A stretch of DNA of 64,000 nucleotides from Membranihabitans marinus (GCF_019802045.1 NZ_JAHVHU010000014.1:62001-126000); one strand, 5' to 3'. Positions 36,865 through 46,614 are shown, counted from the first letter of the stretch. Notes: generated by a model from the sequence alone, not told the origin. Numbers and translations are program-made.

Positions 36865-37348
36865 TCTGCGTATAATATGCAATGAATCAATTGCTTAATT
36901 TCCAAACTTGGGCATATTACATAGCCCACTTATGGGGGAGGTTTGACTTTTGATTTATACAGTATCCTCGGGGCAGAGCCCTCCTACAGCCAAGGCGGGG
37001 AATGTGGATTGACCACATTCGATCTCGCCCTTGGCGAGATTTTGCTCAGTCATACTGAACTTTCTGTCTTAGCTCGGCTTTACCGAGATGAGACTACATT
37101 CGCTCCTGTTACTAACTCCTTGAAATAGAATACTATTCCGGCAGCTATAAGATTATAGATTTTTAATTGCAATGAATGCTTACCCGCCCGAAACAGGGAT
37201 GTTTCGGTTCCTTCATCAGAGGTAGATTGACTACCTCTGGTCTCGGACGAGCCGAGACTATATTCACTCATATCTGCACCTGTCTAACTGCCATTAAAAC
37301 AATAATCAACGCCAGGTAGGTAAATCAAAAACCTTGAATTTTGCGGGT
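36865..37348 (+). repeat. Mosaic dispersed repeat, copy B, with six perfect stem-loops
   Basis: It is bounded by a diverged head block (36865-36930, ATAATATGCAATGAATCAATTGC, GGGCATATT) and the tail block (37303-37348, AATAATCAACGCCAGG then TAAATCAAAA). Inside are perfect hairpins: 37000-37020 (8-base arms, loop ATTGA), 37022-37040 (8-base arms, loop CTT), 37073-37087 (5-base arms), 37188-37207 (8-base arms), 37219-37237 (7-base arms, loop ATTGA) and 37240-37258 (7-base arms). The two ATTGA-loop stems have different sequences. GAGACTA-(C/T)-ATTC occurs twice, so the interior looks like two diverged structural units. On the minus strand the start of the interior matches copy D. The rest of 36773-37455 holds no gene. 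Confidence 0.8.
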
Positions 37349-37455
37349 AAAACGAGCACTTGGATTTGCGCATGTCATACCATTTCAGTAAATCAGGCAT
37401 TTATTGCAAGATAAAATTTTGTAAATTTATTACTTCAATAAAAAGCCCTAGTGAT

Positions 37456-39312
37456 ATGCGAAATTTTATTCTATTATTTGTTTTTTCTTGTTTACACGCT
37501 TATGGTAAGGGTCAAAGTTCATCACCGACGACGGTGAATATTCAGGGTGAACTCAAAATATGGCACAAGGTTTCACTTCTTTTCGATGGTCCACAAACCA
37601 GTGAATTGCAGGATGATAATCCATTTTTGAATTATAGGTTAGATGTCATTTTCTCGCAGGGTGAACATTCATATACAGTTCCAGGTTTCTATGCTGCCGA
37701 TGGGAATGCAGCGGAATCCGGAGAAAGCACTGGTAACAAATGGATGGTACGCTTCACACCGGATCGGGTGGGTGAATGGAAATACAAAGTGTCTTTTAAG
37801 CGAGGTGAAAATATTGCAGTAAAAACCAAAGCGAATGGAGAAGGGGTAGGGGATGTGGATGGTGCATCCGGGGCCTTTCATGTAACAGAAACGGATAAAA
37901 CGGGGAGGGACAACCGGGCTAAGGGCCGTTTGAATTATGTAAACAAGCCCTATCTCCAGTTTGAAGAGAGCGGAGATTATTTTATAAAATTGGGTGTAGA
38001 TGCGCCTGAAAATCTATTAGCTTATTCCGATTTTGACGCCACACCCAATGTGTTTGACTTGCGCAAGGATTGGAATCCCCATAGTAAAGATTACAAAGAC
38101 GATGCACAAAGTTATGTGTGGCAAGGCAAGCGAGGAATGAATCTTCTGGGTGCTATTCACTATCTGGCATCGCAAGGATTAAATGCCTTCTCATTTTTGA
38201 CGTTTAATGTAGATGGTGATGATCGCAATGTATTTCCCCACTTACTGATGGTTTCGGAACGGGAATACAAAGAGTATGCCGACGTTAAGAAAAATAAGAA
38301 TGCCTGGAATTCCATGTTCTATAAGACGCGCTTTGATGTTTCAAAGCTGGATCAGTGGGAACGCGTTTTTGACTATGCAGAGACGCAAGGTATGTTTCTT
38401 CACTTCAAAACCCAGGAAACAGAAACCGATCATTTGATGGATGGTGGAGTATTGGGTGTGGAGGCAAAACTGTATTACCGGGAACTGATCGCCCGGTTTG
38501 GTCATCATTTGGCAATGAACTGGAATCTTGGAGAAGAAAATACCCAGACCATTGAAGAAGTACGAAAAACAGCGAAATACATTCAACAGATAGATCCATA
38601 CCAGCACCACAGAGTGATCCATACCTATCCCAATCAGGATGATCGGTATAAGGAGCTCGTTGGAAAACAGTCTGCGTTGACCGGTGCTTCCCTACAGTTG
38701 ACCGACCGTTATTTTCGGGATGTGCACGACCGGGTATTGAAATGGCGAAGTCGATCCGATTCAGCTGGGAAGCCCTGGGCGATCGCTGTGGATGAACCGG
38801 GGAATGCCAAGTATGCTTTATTGACGGATGAGGAGAACCCTGGACATGATTCTGCCCGTGTGCATGGTCTGTGGGGTGCTTTGATGGGTGGTGCTTATGG
38901 TGTAGAGTGGTACTTTGGTTATGCGAGTCCACATTCTGATCTAACCTGCCAGGACTTTCGGAGCCGGGATTTGTTTTGGGATCAGAACCGGAGGGCGTTG
39001 GAGTTTTTTGAGAATGAAATACCGTTTTGGGAGATGGAATCTGCCAATGAGCTCACTAAAGATTCTCGATCATGGTGTCTGGCCCGTGAAGGGCAGATCT
39101 ATGTGGTCTTTATTCCTCCAGGGCTGAGAACCACATTGCTTAATGTCCCTCGATCCGGTAAGAAGTATAGTGTGCAATGGTTTAACCCTCGTGATGGGGG
39201 CACTATGGTGAAAGGTAGCATAAGGGGTGTCGAAGGGGATGGATTTGTTGAATTAGGAATGCCTCCTTTTGATGAAGAGAAAGATTGGGTGGTTGTGGTT
39301 CGAAGGCGATAA
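37456..39312 (+). CDS. DUF5060-containing glycosidase-like protein
   Basis: With ATG 37456 the protein is 618 residues with a signal peptide (LLFVFSCLHAYGKGQ). An upstream in-frame start at 37360 lies partly in the repeat and lacks a leader. Residues about 30-150 are a DUF5060 beta-sandwich (IWHKVSLLFDGP, NPFLNYRLDVIFS, WMVRFTPDRVGEWKYKVSF). Then comes a TIM-barrel-like region with YFIKLGVDAPENLLAY, FLTFNVDGDD, MNWNLGEENTQ (likely catalytic Glu region) and AIAVDEPGNA. The end resembles the putative collagen-binding C-terminal domain seen in apiosidase-like and DUF5060 proteins (YSVQWFNPRDGG). It is presumably secreted and degrades a polysaccharide imported by the SusCD locus. It is separated from that operon by the repeat element. 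Confidence 0.8.
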   Translation: MRNFILLFVFSCLHAYGKGQSSSPTTVNIQGELKIWHKVSLLFDGPQTSELQDDNPFLNYRLDVIFSQGEHSYTVPGFYAADGNAAESGESTGNKWMVRFTPDRVGEWKYKVSFKRGENIAVKTKANGEGVGDVDGASGAFHVTETDKTGRDNRAKGRLNYVNKPYLQFEESGDYFIKLGVDAPENLLAYSDFDATPNVFDLRKDWNPHSKDYKDDAQSYVWQGKRGMNLLGAIHYLASQGLNAFSFLTFNVDGDDRNVFPHLLMVSEREYKEYADVKKNKNAWNSMFYKTRFDVSKLDQWERVFDYAETQGMFLHFKTQETETDHLMDGGVLGVEAKLYYRELIARFGHHLAMNWNLGEENTQTIEEVRKTAKYIQQIDPYQHHRVIHTYPNQDDRYKELVGKQSALTGASLQLTDRYFRDVHDRVLKWRSRSDSAGKPWAIAVDEPGNAKYALLTDEENPGHDSARVHGLWGALMGGAYGVEWYFGYASPHSDLTCQDFRSRDLFWDQNRRALEFFENEIPFWEMESANELTKDSRSWCLAREGQIYVVFIPPGLRTTLLNVPRSGKKYSVQWFNPRDGGTMVKGSIRGVEGDGFVELGMPPFDEEKDWVVVVRRR

Positions 39313-39467
39313 ATGGAACCATGTTCTATACTACTCATTCTTAAAATTAATTCCAGGTATGTGTAATGTCTTTCAGCACCACTGTAGATGGAAGCTTCTA
39401 GCATGTTTTTTCAATCGCCTCCAATCAGAAACTTTATAAAGGGTAGTACTGAGATTCCCTGACCCGC

Positions 39468-39567
39468 TTAGCCCGCTTTATTCACCATGCCAATCTGTTA
39501 TGACGCATAATATGCAGTGCATCAATTTCGTCAGGTAGGTAAATCAAAAGTCATAAATTTTGCGGAT
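39468..39567 (+). repeat. Mosaic dispersed repeat, copy C (head joined to tail)
   Basis: The head block (TTAGCCCGCTTTATTCACC through TGCAGTGCATCAAT, 39468-39523) runs directly into the tail block (TCAGGTAGGTAAATCAAAAG, about 39528-39547, ending at 39567), with no interior. It looks like an internal-deletion product of the longer copies. The remainder of the gap 39313-39931 contains no gene. The last 60 bases must carry the mgtE promoter, but I see no clear element. Confidence 0.75.
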
Positions 39568-39931
39568 TAGTCCGAATGCCATGGTAAAAAAACAGGGTCT
39601 ATCTTAAATCCAATATCGTGGTGCAAAAATGTTAAGACACCGGGTATCAAGCTGATGGTTCAATAATTTCATCACAGCTTCCTCTGCTTAATTCCCATGG
39701 TTATAGGTATAATTTGTACCTTGCGAAGTTTGAAAAAAACAGCATGCAAAACTCGGAATATCGGAACATGAGATAGACTGGTCTACCCATGTGAGCAGGT
39801 TAAATGTTTTGAGTTTTCGATCGAGATCTTTTTACTGAGCAAGGATAGTGCAGTTTTCTTTGGTTCGTTTAAATTATCTTGCGCTATACGTGCCAGTCCA
39901 GATCATTACGGGATGAAATAAAACAACAGCA

Positions 39932-41326
39932 ATGAACATCCATCATCAGACAGAAACCTTGAACTCTACCTTTGAAGCTCTTGTACAGCAGAAAGATTGG
40001 CGTTCACTCAAAGAGTTTTTAAAAAATATTCCTGCTGTGGATATTGCTGAGCTTCTGGAAGACATGGATTCGGAGGTGGCAGTTGTGGTTTTTAGATTAC
40101 TGGTAAAGCCCAAAGCCGGTGATGTTTTCGCTTATTTAAGTACGAGCAAAGGGCAGGAGTTGCTGGAAATATTTTCTCGTCAGCAGCTGAGCGATGTCAT
40201 GAATAACCTGGAGCCCGATGAACGGGTAACTATTATGGAAGAACTCCCGGGCAAACTGACGCAGAAGGTGCTTTGGTCCATGAAATCGGAAGATCAAAAA
40301 CAAGTCGTCAAATTGCTTGGATATCCGGAAGAGAGCATTGGTCGATTAATGAATACGCGATTGGTGCGGCTTAAATCGCATTGGACAGTAGAAAAAAGTC
40401 TGGCTCACATTCGGGTGTTCGGTGATCAGGCAGAAACCTTAAATGTGATTTATGTGGTGGATGAAGCTGGAAAATTGATTGATGATCTCCGCTTGAACCA
40501 GATTGTCATGGCTGATCCGCAGACGCAAATTTCTGAAATCATGGACCATACCTTTGAAGCGCTTCAAGCGGTCGATGATCAGGAAGAGGCCGTGCGAATG
40601 TTAAGTAAATACGACCGGGTAGCAATGCCGGTAGTAGATTCAGATGGCGTCCTGGTAGGTATCGTCACCGTCGATGATGTGTTTGATGTAGCCGAAGAAG
40701 AAGCCACGGAGGATATGCAGTTGATGGCGGGGATGAATGCTCTGAATAAGTATTATTCAGAGACTGGTATTTTTGAAATGGTTAAGAAGCGGATTGGATG
40801 GTTAGCGGTGCTGTTTTTGGGACAAATGCTAACTGTGACCGCACTATCATCGTTTGAAGACACCCTGGCCGCAGCGGCTATTCTGGCCTTTTTTATCCCA
40901 ATGATTATATCCAGTGGAGGAAACTCGGGTTCACAGGCAGCCACCTTGATCATCCGAGCCCTTTCGACCGGGGATGTGGGACGAAGTGATTGGCGTCGGA
41001 TCCTTATGCGAGAATTGCTTTCCGGACTAATGCTTGGACTTATTGTGGGGATTTTGGGGAGTATCGTAATAGCGATGTGGTTAATGATGCGCGGTGAGAT
41101 TCTGGATGTTCTTATGTTTTATCAGATTCTGACCATTGGGATGAGTTTGGTGGGGGTGGTAATTTTTGGAAATCTAACCGGCGCAATGCTGCCATTTATC
41201 ATGACCCGGCTGGGACTCGATCCGGCGGTTACTTCGGCACCCTTTGTAGCTACCTTGGTTGACGTGACAGGTATTGTAATTTACTTTTCCATCGCTTCGT
41301 TCTTGCTCAAGGGCTTGATTGCTTGA
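39932..41326 (+). CDS. mgtE: Magnesium transporter MgtE
   Basis: This 464-residue magnesium channel of the inner membrane has three parts: a cytoplasmic superhelical N domain (about 1-130, with LEPDERVTIMEELP), a pair of CBS domains (about 131-255, VVDSDGVLVGIVTVDDVFDV) that gate on magnesium, and a five-helix membrane domain (about 280-464) with the conserved pore segment SSGGNSGSQAATLIIRALS. Length and order are standard. It is monocistronic. No M-box or other magnesium riboswitch is evident in the leader. Confidence 0.95.
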   Translation: MNIHHQTETLNSTFEALVQQKDWRSLKEFLKNIPAVDIAELLEDMDSEVAVVVFRLLVKPKAGDVFAYLSTSKGQELLEIFSRQQLSDVMNNLEPDERVTIMEELPGKLTQKVLWSMKSEDQKQVVKLLGYPEESIGRLMNTRLVRLKSHWTVEKSLAHIRVFGDQAETLNVIYVVDEAGKLIDDLRLNQIVMADPQTQISEIMDHTFEALQAVDDQEEAVRMLSKYDRVAMPVVDSDGVLVGIVTVDDVFDVAEEEATEDMQLMAGMNALNKYYSETGIFEMVKKRIGWLAVLFLGQMLTVTALSSFEDTLAAAAILAFFIPMIISSGGNSGSQAATLIIRALSTGDVGRSDWRRILMRELLSGLMLGLIVGILGSIVIAMWLMMRGEILDVLMFYQILTIGMSLVGVVIFGNLTGAMLPFIMTRLGLDPAVTSAPFVATLVDVTGIVIYFSIASFLLKGLIA

Positions 41327-41726
41327 GGTCTATTAAAGTAGTTTTCTAATCCAATCAGAACTAGTGCCGCCCCAGCGGAAACCTGCCGCACAATTGAGTA
41401 GATCAAATTATTTTAGAAAATAGATGGAATAATTGGTTTCGACTTATTCAATAATACATTGGTTTAATATGTTGGTAATCAATGGTTGAGATGGGTTTTG
41501 AAAAAATGAGTAAATACACAGTTACTTGGTAATGACAATTTATTTTCGCTCTTTTTTGCCCTTACCCAAGCGGGAAAAGACTGACAATCGACTCCTCTTC
41601 CTTGAGGGGTGGGGGAAAACGAAGTGATTATTCAGATGCTTGTTGTGTAGTTAAAAACATGATACAAGCGCTAACACATTCCAGTTGCCAGATAAGAAAA
41701 ATAATTTAAGTACGATCCCATGTTTC
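41327..41726. other. Intergenic region, no gene seen
   Basis: This is AT-rich sequence between convergent mgtE and the ATPase pseudogene. There are no long frames, and I could not find a convincing terminator. Confidence 0.4.
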
Positions 41727-42959
41727 TTAGCCATGAAAGCGTAAAATATCCACAGCTCCATCGCCCGGATGGTCCCAGCAAACTTTGGTTATGGGAAAAT
41801 CAGGGTATTCCTCTGTGAATACGATCTGTCCTTGTTTCAATGGTGCTTCACCATTCCATTTTACTTCATACGCCATACCACGAGACCGGCTTTCTTCGAC
41901 GATAAAATCAACTTCATATTTATCTGCGGTCCTCCAGTAGTGGAGATTTAGAGAATTGTGCCTTTCCCACAAGATTCTGAAAAAATAATTTTCCAGTACG
42001 CTGCCTTTATCCTGACGATCTGTAATAGGTCGAAAATCGTTAATTAGAAAATTTCTAAGTCCCGGATCCAGGATGAAGACTTTTTCCATTTTGGTTATTT
42101 CTTTCCGGAAATTTCTGAAAAATGGAGGCAGTGTGGCAATCATAAAGGACTTTCTGGCTACATAGATCATATTCTCTGCCTTCCGATACGGTAACTTTAA
42201 TTGACGTGAAAGACTGTTGACGTTGAGTTGTTCGCCAATTTGTCCGGCAATAAACCGCATCAGTTGAAAGTATTTGAGGTCATCGGTCATTCCAGAATCG
42301 ATCAGATCCTTCTTGACCACATCGGTGGCTATGTTTTCCAGTATGATTCTTTTCTCCTGCTCACTGTCAGCCAACACTACTTCCGGGTAACCTCCGAATT
42401 GCAAATAATTACCCAGAAGACTAAGGATTTTTGTCCGTTGAACTGATTTATATTTTTTGATGCCAGATAAGCGGTCCAGTTCTGGGAGCAAGTCTTCATT
42501 TTTAGTAAATTGTAGAAATTCCCGGAAGTTGAGGGTGCTGCTTTCAATTAGCCGTTTCCGGCCGATTAGTGAATCACCAAAATTTTTGTCGATGTAAAAA
42601 GAACTACTGCCGGTCGCAATGATCTTGAGGTTAGTATGATACTCGTCGTATAAGAACTTGAGCAGATTGGATGGATTATCGGCATATTGCACTTCGTCAA
42701 TGAGCAATATAAACCGATCACCGGCTGATCTTGTAAAATATCCGGCGTATTGCAACAGGTTCTCTGGATTATCATTTACATCCTGCAAAATGAGGGGATT
42801 CTCCAGGCTTATATAAGCACAGGAATAGGGGTGACCCTGAAGTTTTTTTTACAATTGCTGCAAGGCGGTCGTTTTGCCGCTTTGGCGCGGTCCCAACAAG
42901 ACAATAAGATGTTTTTTGTCAAGCAGGCTTATCATTTGCGCGATATATTTCCGTTCCAT
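41727..42959 (-). pseudogene. AAA ATPase with DUF4143, interrupted by a stop codon
   Basis: From ATG 42959 the minus strand reads MERKYIAQMISLLDKKHLIV then LLGPRQSGKTTALQQL (Walker A at residues 23-30), meets TAA at codon 37 (42849-42851), and continues in the same frame to 41727. That part has YISLENP, the Walker B-like FILLIDEVQYAD, the sensor ATGSSS, FREFLQF, GGYPEVVL and the C-terminal DUF4143 part with VDFIVEE and YEVKWNG. It would be about 410 residues, a standard length. A single base change explains the stop: the following run of A does not need an indel. A TTG at 42788 could start a product lacking Walker A, so ATPase activity should be lost. The role of this family is unclear. Confidence 0.85.
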
Positions 42960-42965
42960 ACTGAC

Positions 42966-43009
42966 AATATCCGATAATATTGGCAAAAGTGTAAAAAATA
43001 TCCGATAAT
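42966..43009 (-). promoter_or_regulatory. Direct repeats before the ATPase pseudogene
   Basis: The 13-mer AATATCCGATAAT occurs at 42966-42978 and 42997-43009 (31 bases apart), the first copy seven bases upstream of the ATG. The spacing of three helical turns suggests cooperative repressor binding. Confidence 0.45.
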
Positions 43010-43193
43010 TTTCACAAATCAGATAATAATATCTTGATTCATAGTTAGGAAGGCAGCATAGAGTGCAACGAATCGATATCGCTGAGGTGGTACAAGTTCT
43101 GTCACATAGTAGCCCAATGGGAGGAGCACTATAGAATAGCCTTTAATAAATAATAAAGCGCATTATTCCGCAGTGCTCCAGCTATGATTTTAC

Positions 43194-45437
43194 TTATTCG
43201 ATTGTATATCGTGCTCCTACATATATATTCCGCCCAAAAATCGGTCCCCAGGTCATCGAACTGTCAAAGTAATCCCCAAAAGGCTCTTCACTGGCCAAAA
43301 TAGGATGAGATTGTCGTTTGTCCAGTAAGTTTTCTACGCCCGCATATACTTCAAACCGATTCCACAACCGGCTGAGTTGCGTGTTGACAACAAAGAACGA
43401 AGGGGAGTATTCCTTCAGCTGATATTCAGTTGGATTGGAAGCAGTGTAAGGGAGTCTTTTCTTTCCCTGCCAGTTGACCGTAAAGTCGATTTTCCATTTT
43501 TCGTTCCACGTTGTATAACCTACGTTACCAAAGGCACGGTGCCGGGATTGGAGAGGCTGTTGCTTAACACCACTTTTATAGGTGGTTTTAGCATCCACCC
43601 ACCGGTACGCCAGACGCAGATCCAGATTGTGAATCAATTCATAATTAATCTGGGCCTGTAGAACATTGGAATATGATTTTCCCTCCAGGTTGTAGAAATA
43701 CGCTTCTTGAGGACTTTGATCCAGATCCACTACGATGCGGTTTTCAAAATCAGTCCGGTAAGCATCGATCGAGAATGAACCATCCCGGTAGTCCAAGCGG
43801 AAGTTCTGAGTAAAGTTGATACCGGCATTCCACGCTATTTCGGGATCCAACCCATAATGGTAGCTGTTGGAAGTACCATTTAAATTCCAATTTCTCGAAC
43901 TGGCCAATAAACCGAAATTCTCTGCAACAAGGGCTGCTGTCCGGAAACCTCGTCCTATCGACGCTCTGAATACCGAACTTTCTGCCGGTGCATAACGCAG
44001 ATGCAATCTAGGGGTGAATATCGATCCAAATTCATTGTGGTGATCCAGCCTTACTCCGGCAACGACATCAAAGTTTTCCCGGGCTTTGTAGTTGTATTCA
44101 CCATAAATGCCTGGAACCGCTTCTGTCCAGTCAAAGGACTGGTCGCCCAATTGTTCTTCGTATCTGTCATATTGAAAACTGGCTCCTGTTTTGATTCCAT
44201 GATTGGTATTCCATAGAATGGTCTGAAATATATAGTTGGCATACAGTGAAGTCTGTTTTCCGTCATAGATTGTCTTTCCAAACCGACTATCTTCATGGTG
44301 GTAGGAAGAAGACATTTGGAGGCCCATAGATTTCCATGGTTCAGGAAACATAAAACCGATTTTTCCCCAACCCTCGATCCGGTCTACATTTCGAGTCATC
44401 CCCCAGTTCGTCGACGATCCGGGGTCTGCTTCCGGATCAAAGTTCATTTGGCCTCCGGTAAGCTCATTGGTCGTCGCCATGACGTGAAACTGAGCATTTA
44501 CATTCTTACCGCTTCGGTATTGCCACCGACTTAAGCCAGAAAATCCCTGACCAATCGGGTGATCGAGAAAATTGTCATCATTTCGATCATTTTTAGAATT
44601 GTTATGGTTCCCGTGGAGTAATAAAGCAGTCGACCATTTTTCATTGAGGGTTTGACTAAAGTTGGCATTAGCTTCTTTTCGTCCTTCTTGATTGAGATAT
44701 ACATTGAGGTGCATCCGGTCGGTTTGCTCCGGCTTTTTGAGTTCGATGTTAATTTGACCGGCTATACTTTCGTACCCATTCAGTACCGTTCCGGCACCTT
44801 TGCTTAGTTGCATACTATTCACCCAGGGCCCTGGGATAAATGACAAACCCTGAACGGCATTTAAACCTCTGATCCCCGGCATATTCTCTCTGCTGATGAC
44901 CGTGTACGGACTAGCCAGACCTAAAAGCCGGATTTGTCGGGTACCGGTCACCGCATCAGTGAACGAAACATCCACACTGGGTGAAGTCCCGAAACTTTCG
45001 CTGAGATTACAACAGGCTGCTTTACGTAGTTCGCCCTCTGATATTTGCTCCATCTTCAACGGGTTAATGGTAGATATCTCCGTGGATTTCTTTCGGTAGG
45101 TTACTTTTACCTCATCCAACGTGACCGCAGAATTAAGATGTATGACGAGCGGTTCGTTATTATTTACCGTGATGGTATCACTTTCATAGCCGGTGTAGCT
45201 AATGACGAGTTGTTCGGAATTTGCATTTACAGGAATCTCAAATCGACCTTCTGCATCGGTAATCGTCCCTTGGGATGAGTTCAGCCAAAGCACATTGGCT
45301 CCGATGAGTGGGAGATCCTCTGCGCCTTCCGAAGTAGCTGGTTCCAATACTTGTCCGCTGACCACCTCCGTGGACTGAGAAAGAGCAGAATTTAAGAATA
45401 CAAGTAAGAAAATAAGAGTTATATATATGGTTTTCAT
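43194..45437 (-). CDS. TonB-dependent receptor of a metal-handling cluster
   Basis: This 747-residue outer-membrane receptor begins with a signal peptide (about 1-20, NSALSQ). It then has a carboxypeptidase-regulatory-like domain (VSGQVLEPATSEGAEDLPLI to VTLDEVKVTYRKKS, about 23-120), a plug with the unusual pair Cys-Cys in RKAACCNLSESFGTSPSVDV, TGTRQIRLLGL, and a barrel ending NIYVGARYTIE. The AACCNLSESF wording is typical of Bacteroidota receptors that sit next to heavy-metal-associated proteins. It is the last of three genes on the minus strand (HYC_CC_PP protein, HMA protein, receptor), separated by about 100 and 270 bases. Copper or another soft metal is the probable substrate, inferred from its neighbours. 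Confidence 0.9.
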   Translation of the reverse strand: MKTIYITLIFLLVFLNSALSQSTEVVSGQVLEPATSEGAEDLPLIGANVLWLNSSQGTITDAEGRFEIPVNANSEQLVISYTGYESDTITVNNNEPLVIHLNSAVTLDEVKVTYRKKSTEISTINPLKMEQISEGELRKAACCNLSESFGTSPSVDVSFTDAVTGTRQIRLLGLASPYTVISRENMPGIRGLNAVQGLSFIPGPWVNSMQLSKGAGTVLNGYESIAGQINIELKKPEQTDRMHLNVYLNQEGRKEANANFSQTLNEKWSTALLLHGNHNNSKNDRNDDNFLDHPIGQGFSGLSRWQYRSGKNVNAQFHVMATTNELTGGQMNFDPEADPGSSTNWGMTRNVDRIEGWGKIGFMFPEPWKSMGLQMSSSYHHEDSRFGKTIYDGKQTSLYANYIFQTILWNTNHGIKTGASFQYDRYEEQLGDQSFDWTEAVPGIYGEYNYKARENFDVVAGVRLDHHNEFGSIFTPRLHLRYAPAESSVFRASIGRGFRTAALVAENFGLLASSRNWNLNGTSNSYHYGLDPEIAWNAGINFTQNFRLDYRDGSFSIDAYRTDFENRIVVDLDQSPQEAYFYNLEGKSYSNVLQAQINYELIHNLDLRLAYRWVDAKTTYKSGVKQQPLQSRHRAFGNVGYTTWNEKWKIDFTVNWQGKKRLPYTASNPTEYQLKEYSPSFFVVNTQLSRLWNRFEVYAGVENLLDKRQSHPILASEEPFGDYFDSSMTWGPIFGRNIYVGARYTIE

Positions 45438-45706
45438 AGTTATATTTTTGGATAAAGATTATATTAGTCAGGTCTTCCCCGTGGATTGAAAAGAGTGCCT
45501 CCGTACACAATGACGTATGGAGTGTTTGGTATTTGGAAATGGATTATGATGGCTGCTGTAAAAAACACGTTTTTAAGGATTGCAAAAGGCTCGGTTCCGA
45601 AATATGGACCGATTCCTTTTTTTAATCGTCAAAAAAGAAGTCCCCATCAACCATCATAATCCTGATTTCTGGTTACTCAAACCCTGTCCGGGATAGATGG
45701 TCGGTC

Positions 45707-46060
45707 TTAATGAACTTTCACACCATCCCGGTAGGCACAGCAGTCGGGTAATTTCGCGTAGGCTTCTTTTGGTGCTTTTTTCTTACCGTTGTCATGTCCC
45801 GCCTGGGCTACAGCCGTGGCAATTTCATCCATATTGGTTCTTTTGGTCTTGTATGTGACGGTAAGACGTTGGGCCTCCTTGTCCCATTCAGTGAGTTTAA
45901 CTCCTCTGATAAAAGCTGCTTTTTCAATGCGTTTTTCACACATTTCACAAACGCCGGTGACGCTTAAAGTGTCGGTCTGAATCTTCTTTTGAGCCGAAGC
46001 TGTCAGAGAAAAAAATGCGAAAAATAGGAAGGCTGTAAATATCTTAAATTGAGTTTTCAT
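45707..46060 (-). CDS. Periplasmic heavy-metal-associated (HMA) domain protein
   Basis: This is a 117-residue protein with a signal peptide (ending TASAQ at residue 24) and one HMA domain: the metal motif GVCEMCEKR has Cys38 and Cys41 (CxxC). The C-terminal tail carries another cysteine pair (LPDCCAYRDG). The ferredoxin-like pattern continues with LTVTYKTKRTNMDEIATAVA. It probably shuttles copper or a similar ion in the periplasm between the receptor encoded downstream and other proteins. Spacing to the HYC gene upstream is 97 bases. Confidence 0.9.
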   Translation of the reverse strand: MKTQFKIFTAFLFFAFFSLTASAQKKIQTDTLSVTGVCEMCEKRIEKAAFIRGVKLTEWDKEAQRLTVTYKTKRTNMDEIATAVAQAGHDNGKKKAPKEAYAKLPDCCAYRDGVKVH

Positions 46061-46157
46061 CTTTGATTTTTTAAAATAACAATAAATAATAGGGTGTAAT
46101 TTCCGATTCTGAGCGCAGAATACGATTAATTAATGGGTTGAATTAACCGGATGGCTT

Positions 46158-46565
46158 TCAACCGTAAAAAATCAAAGATTGGTGCTTGAGATACAAGGGG
46201 GGAGAAGAAGTGTCCTGTGGTCCTTTGATAGGGAAGAAATCCTCGCTGATATCGGGACCATCTGAAACCTCGAGTGTCGAATAAGGAAGAACCGGCAGAG
46301 CCGCGATTTTTACGAAGAAGCGGTTAGACATGAGTGCCAATGACCTTTCTGATTCGTAGAGCAACGAGAATTCGAGATCAGTACAACATTCAGATTCATT
46401 TTCCGGAATGTTGCAGCAAGAATTGTCGTTACATGCCACAGCCTCCTCAACTTCAAATAATGCTATGCCTATGAAATCATCACCACAATAATGACTCACG
46501 CCATGGATGCCCATAGAGACAAACACATACAGTGCGAGAAGTGGTAAAGTAATCAGTTGCTGCAT
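46158..46565 (-). CDS. HYC_CC_PP family protein
   Basis: This is a 135-residue protein with an N-terminal membrane or signal segment (LITLPLLALYVFVSMG). It has all three features that name the family: H-Y-C at residues 25-27, Cys-Cys pairs (50-51 and 60-61), and Pro-Pro in SSPPLYLKHQ near the end. A TTG six bases upstream is in frame, but ATG 46565 is preferred because it lies 20 bases from a good promoter. The family is small, found in Bacteroidota and linked to metal-handling genes. The many Cys and His suggest metal binding. It is first in the operon with the HMA protein and receptor. Confidence 0.85.
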   Translation of the reverse strand: MQQLITLPLLALYVFVSMGIHGVSHYCGDDFIGIALFEVEEAVACNDNSCCNIPENESECCTDLEFSLLYESERSLALMSNRFFVKIAALPVLPYSTLEVSDGPDISEDFFPIKGPQDTSSPPLYLKHQSLIFYG

Positions 46566-46584
46566 AGTCAATTATCTGAATAAG

Positions 46585-46614
46585 CAAAGATATGAAAATT
46601 AAAATTGTTGTCAA
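46585..46614 (-). promoter_or_regulatory. Bacteroidota-type promoter of the metal cluster
   Basis: On the minus strand TTG (46614-46612), 19 bases, then TATCTTTG (46592-46585): an exact match to the TTG-N19-TAnnTTTG consensus, 20 bases before the HYC gene start. The rest of 46572-46921 holds no gene. Confidence 0.75.

Noticed and set aside
42788-42788. TTG start for a shorter, intact ATPase
   Set aside because: It would remove Walker A, whereas the upstream sequence continues the family homology in the same frame up to a single stop codon.
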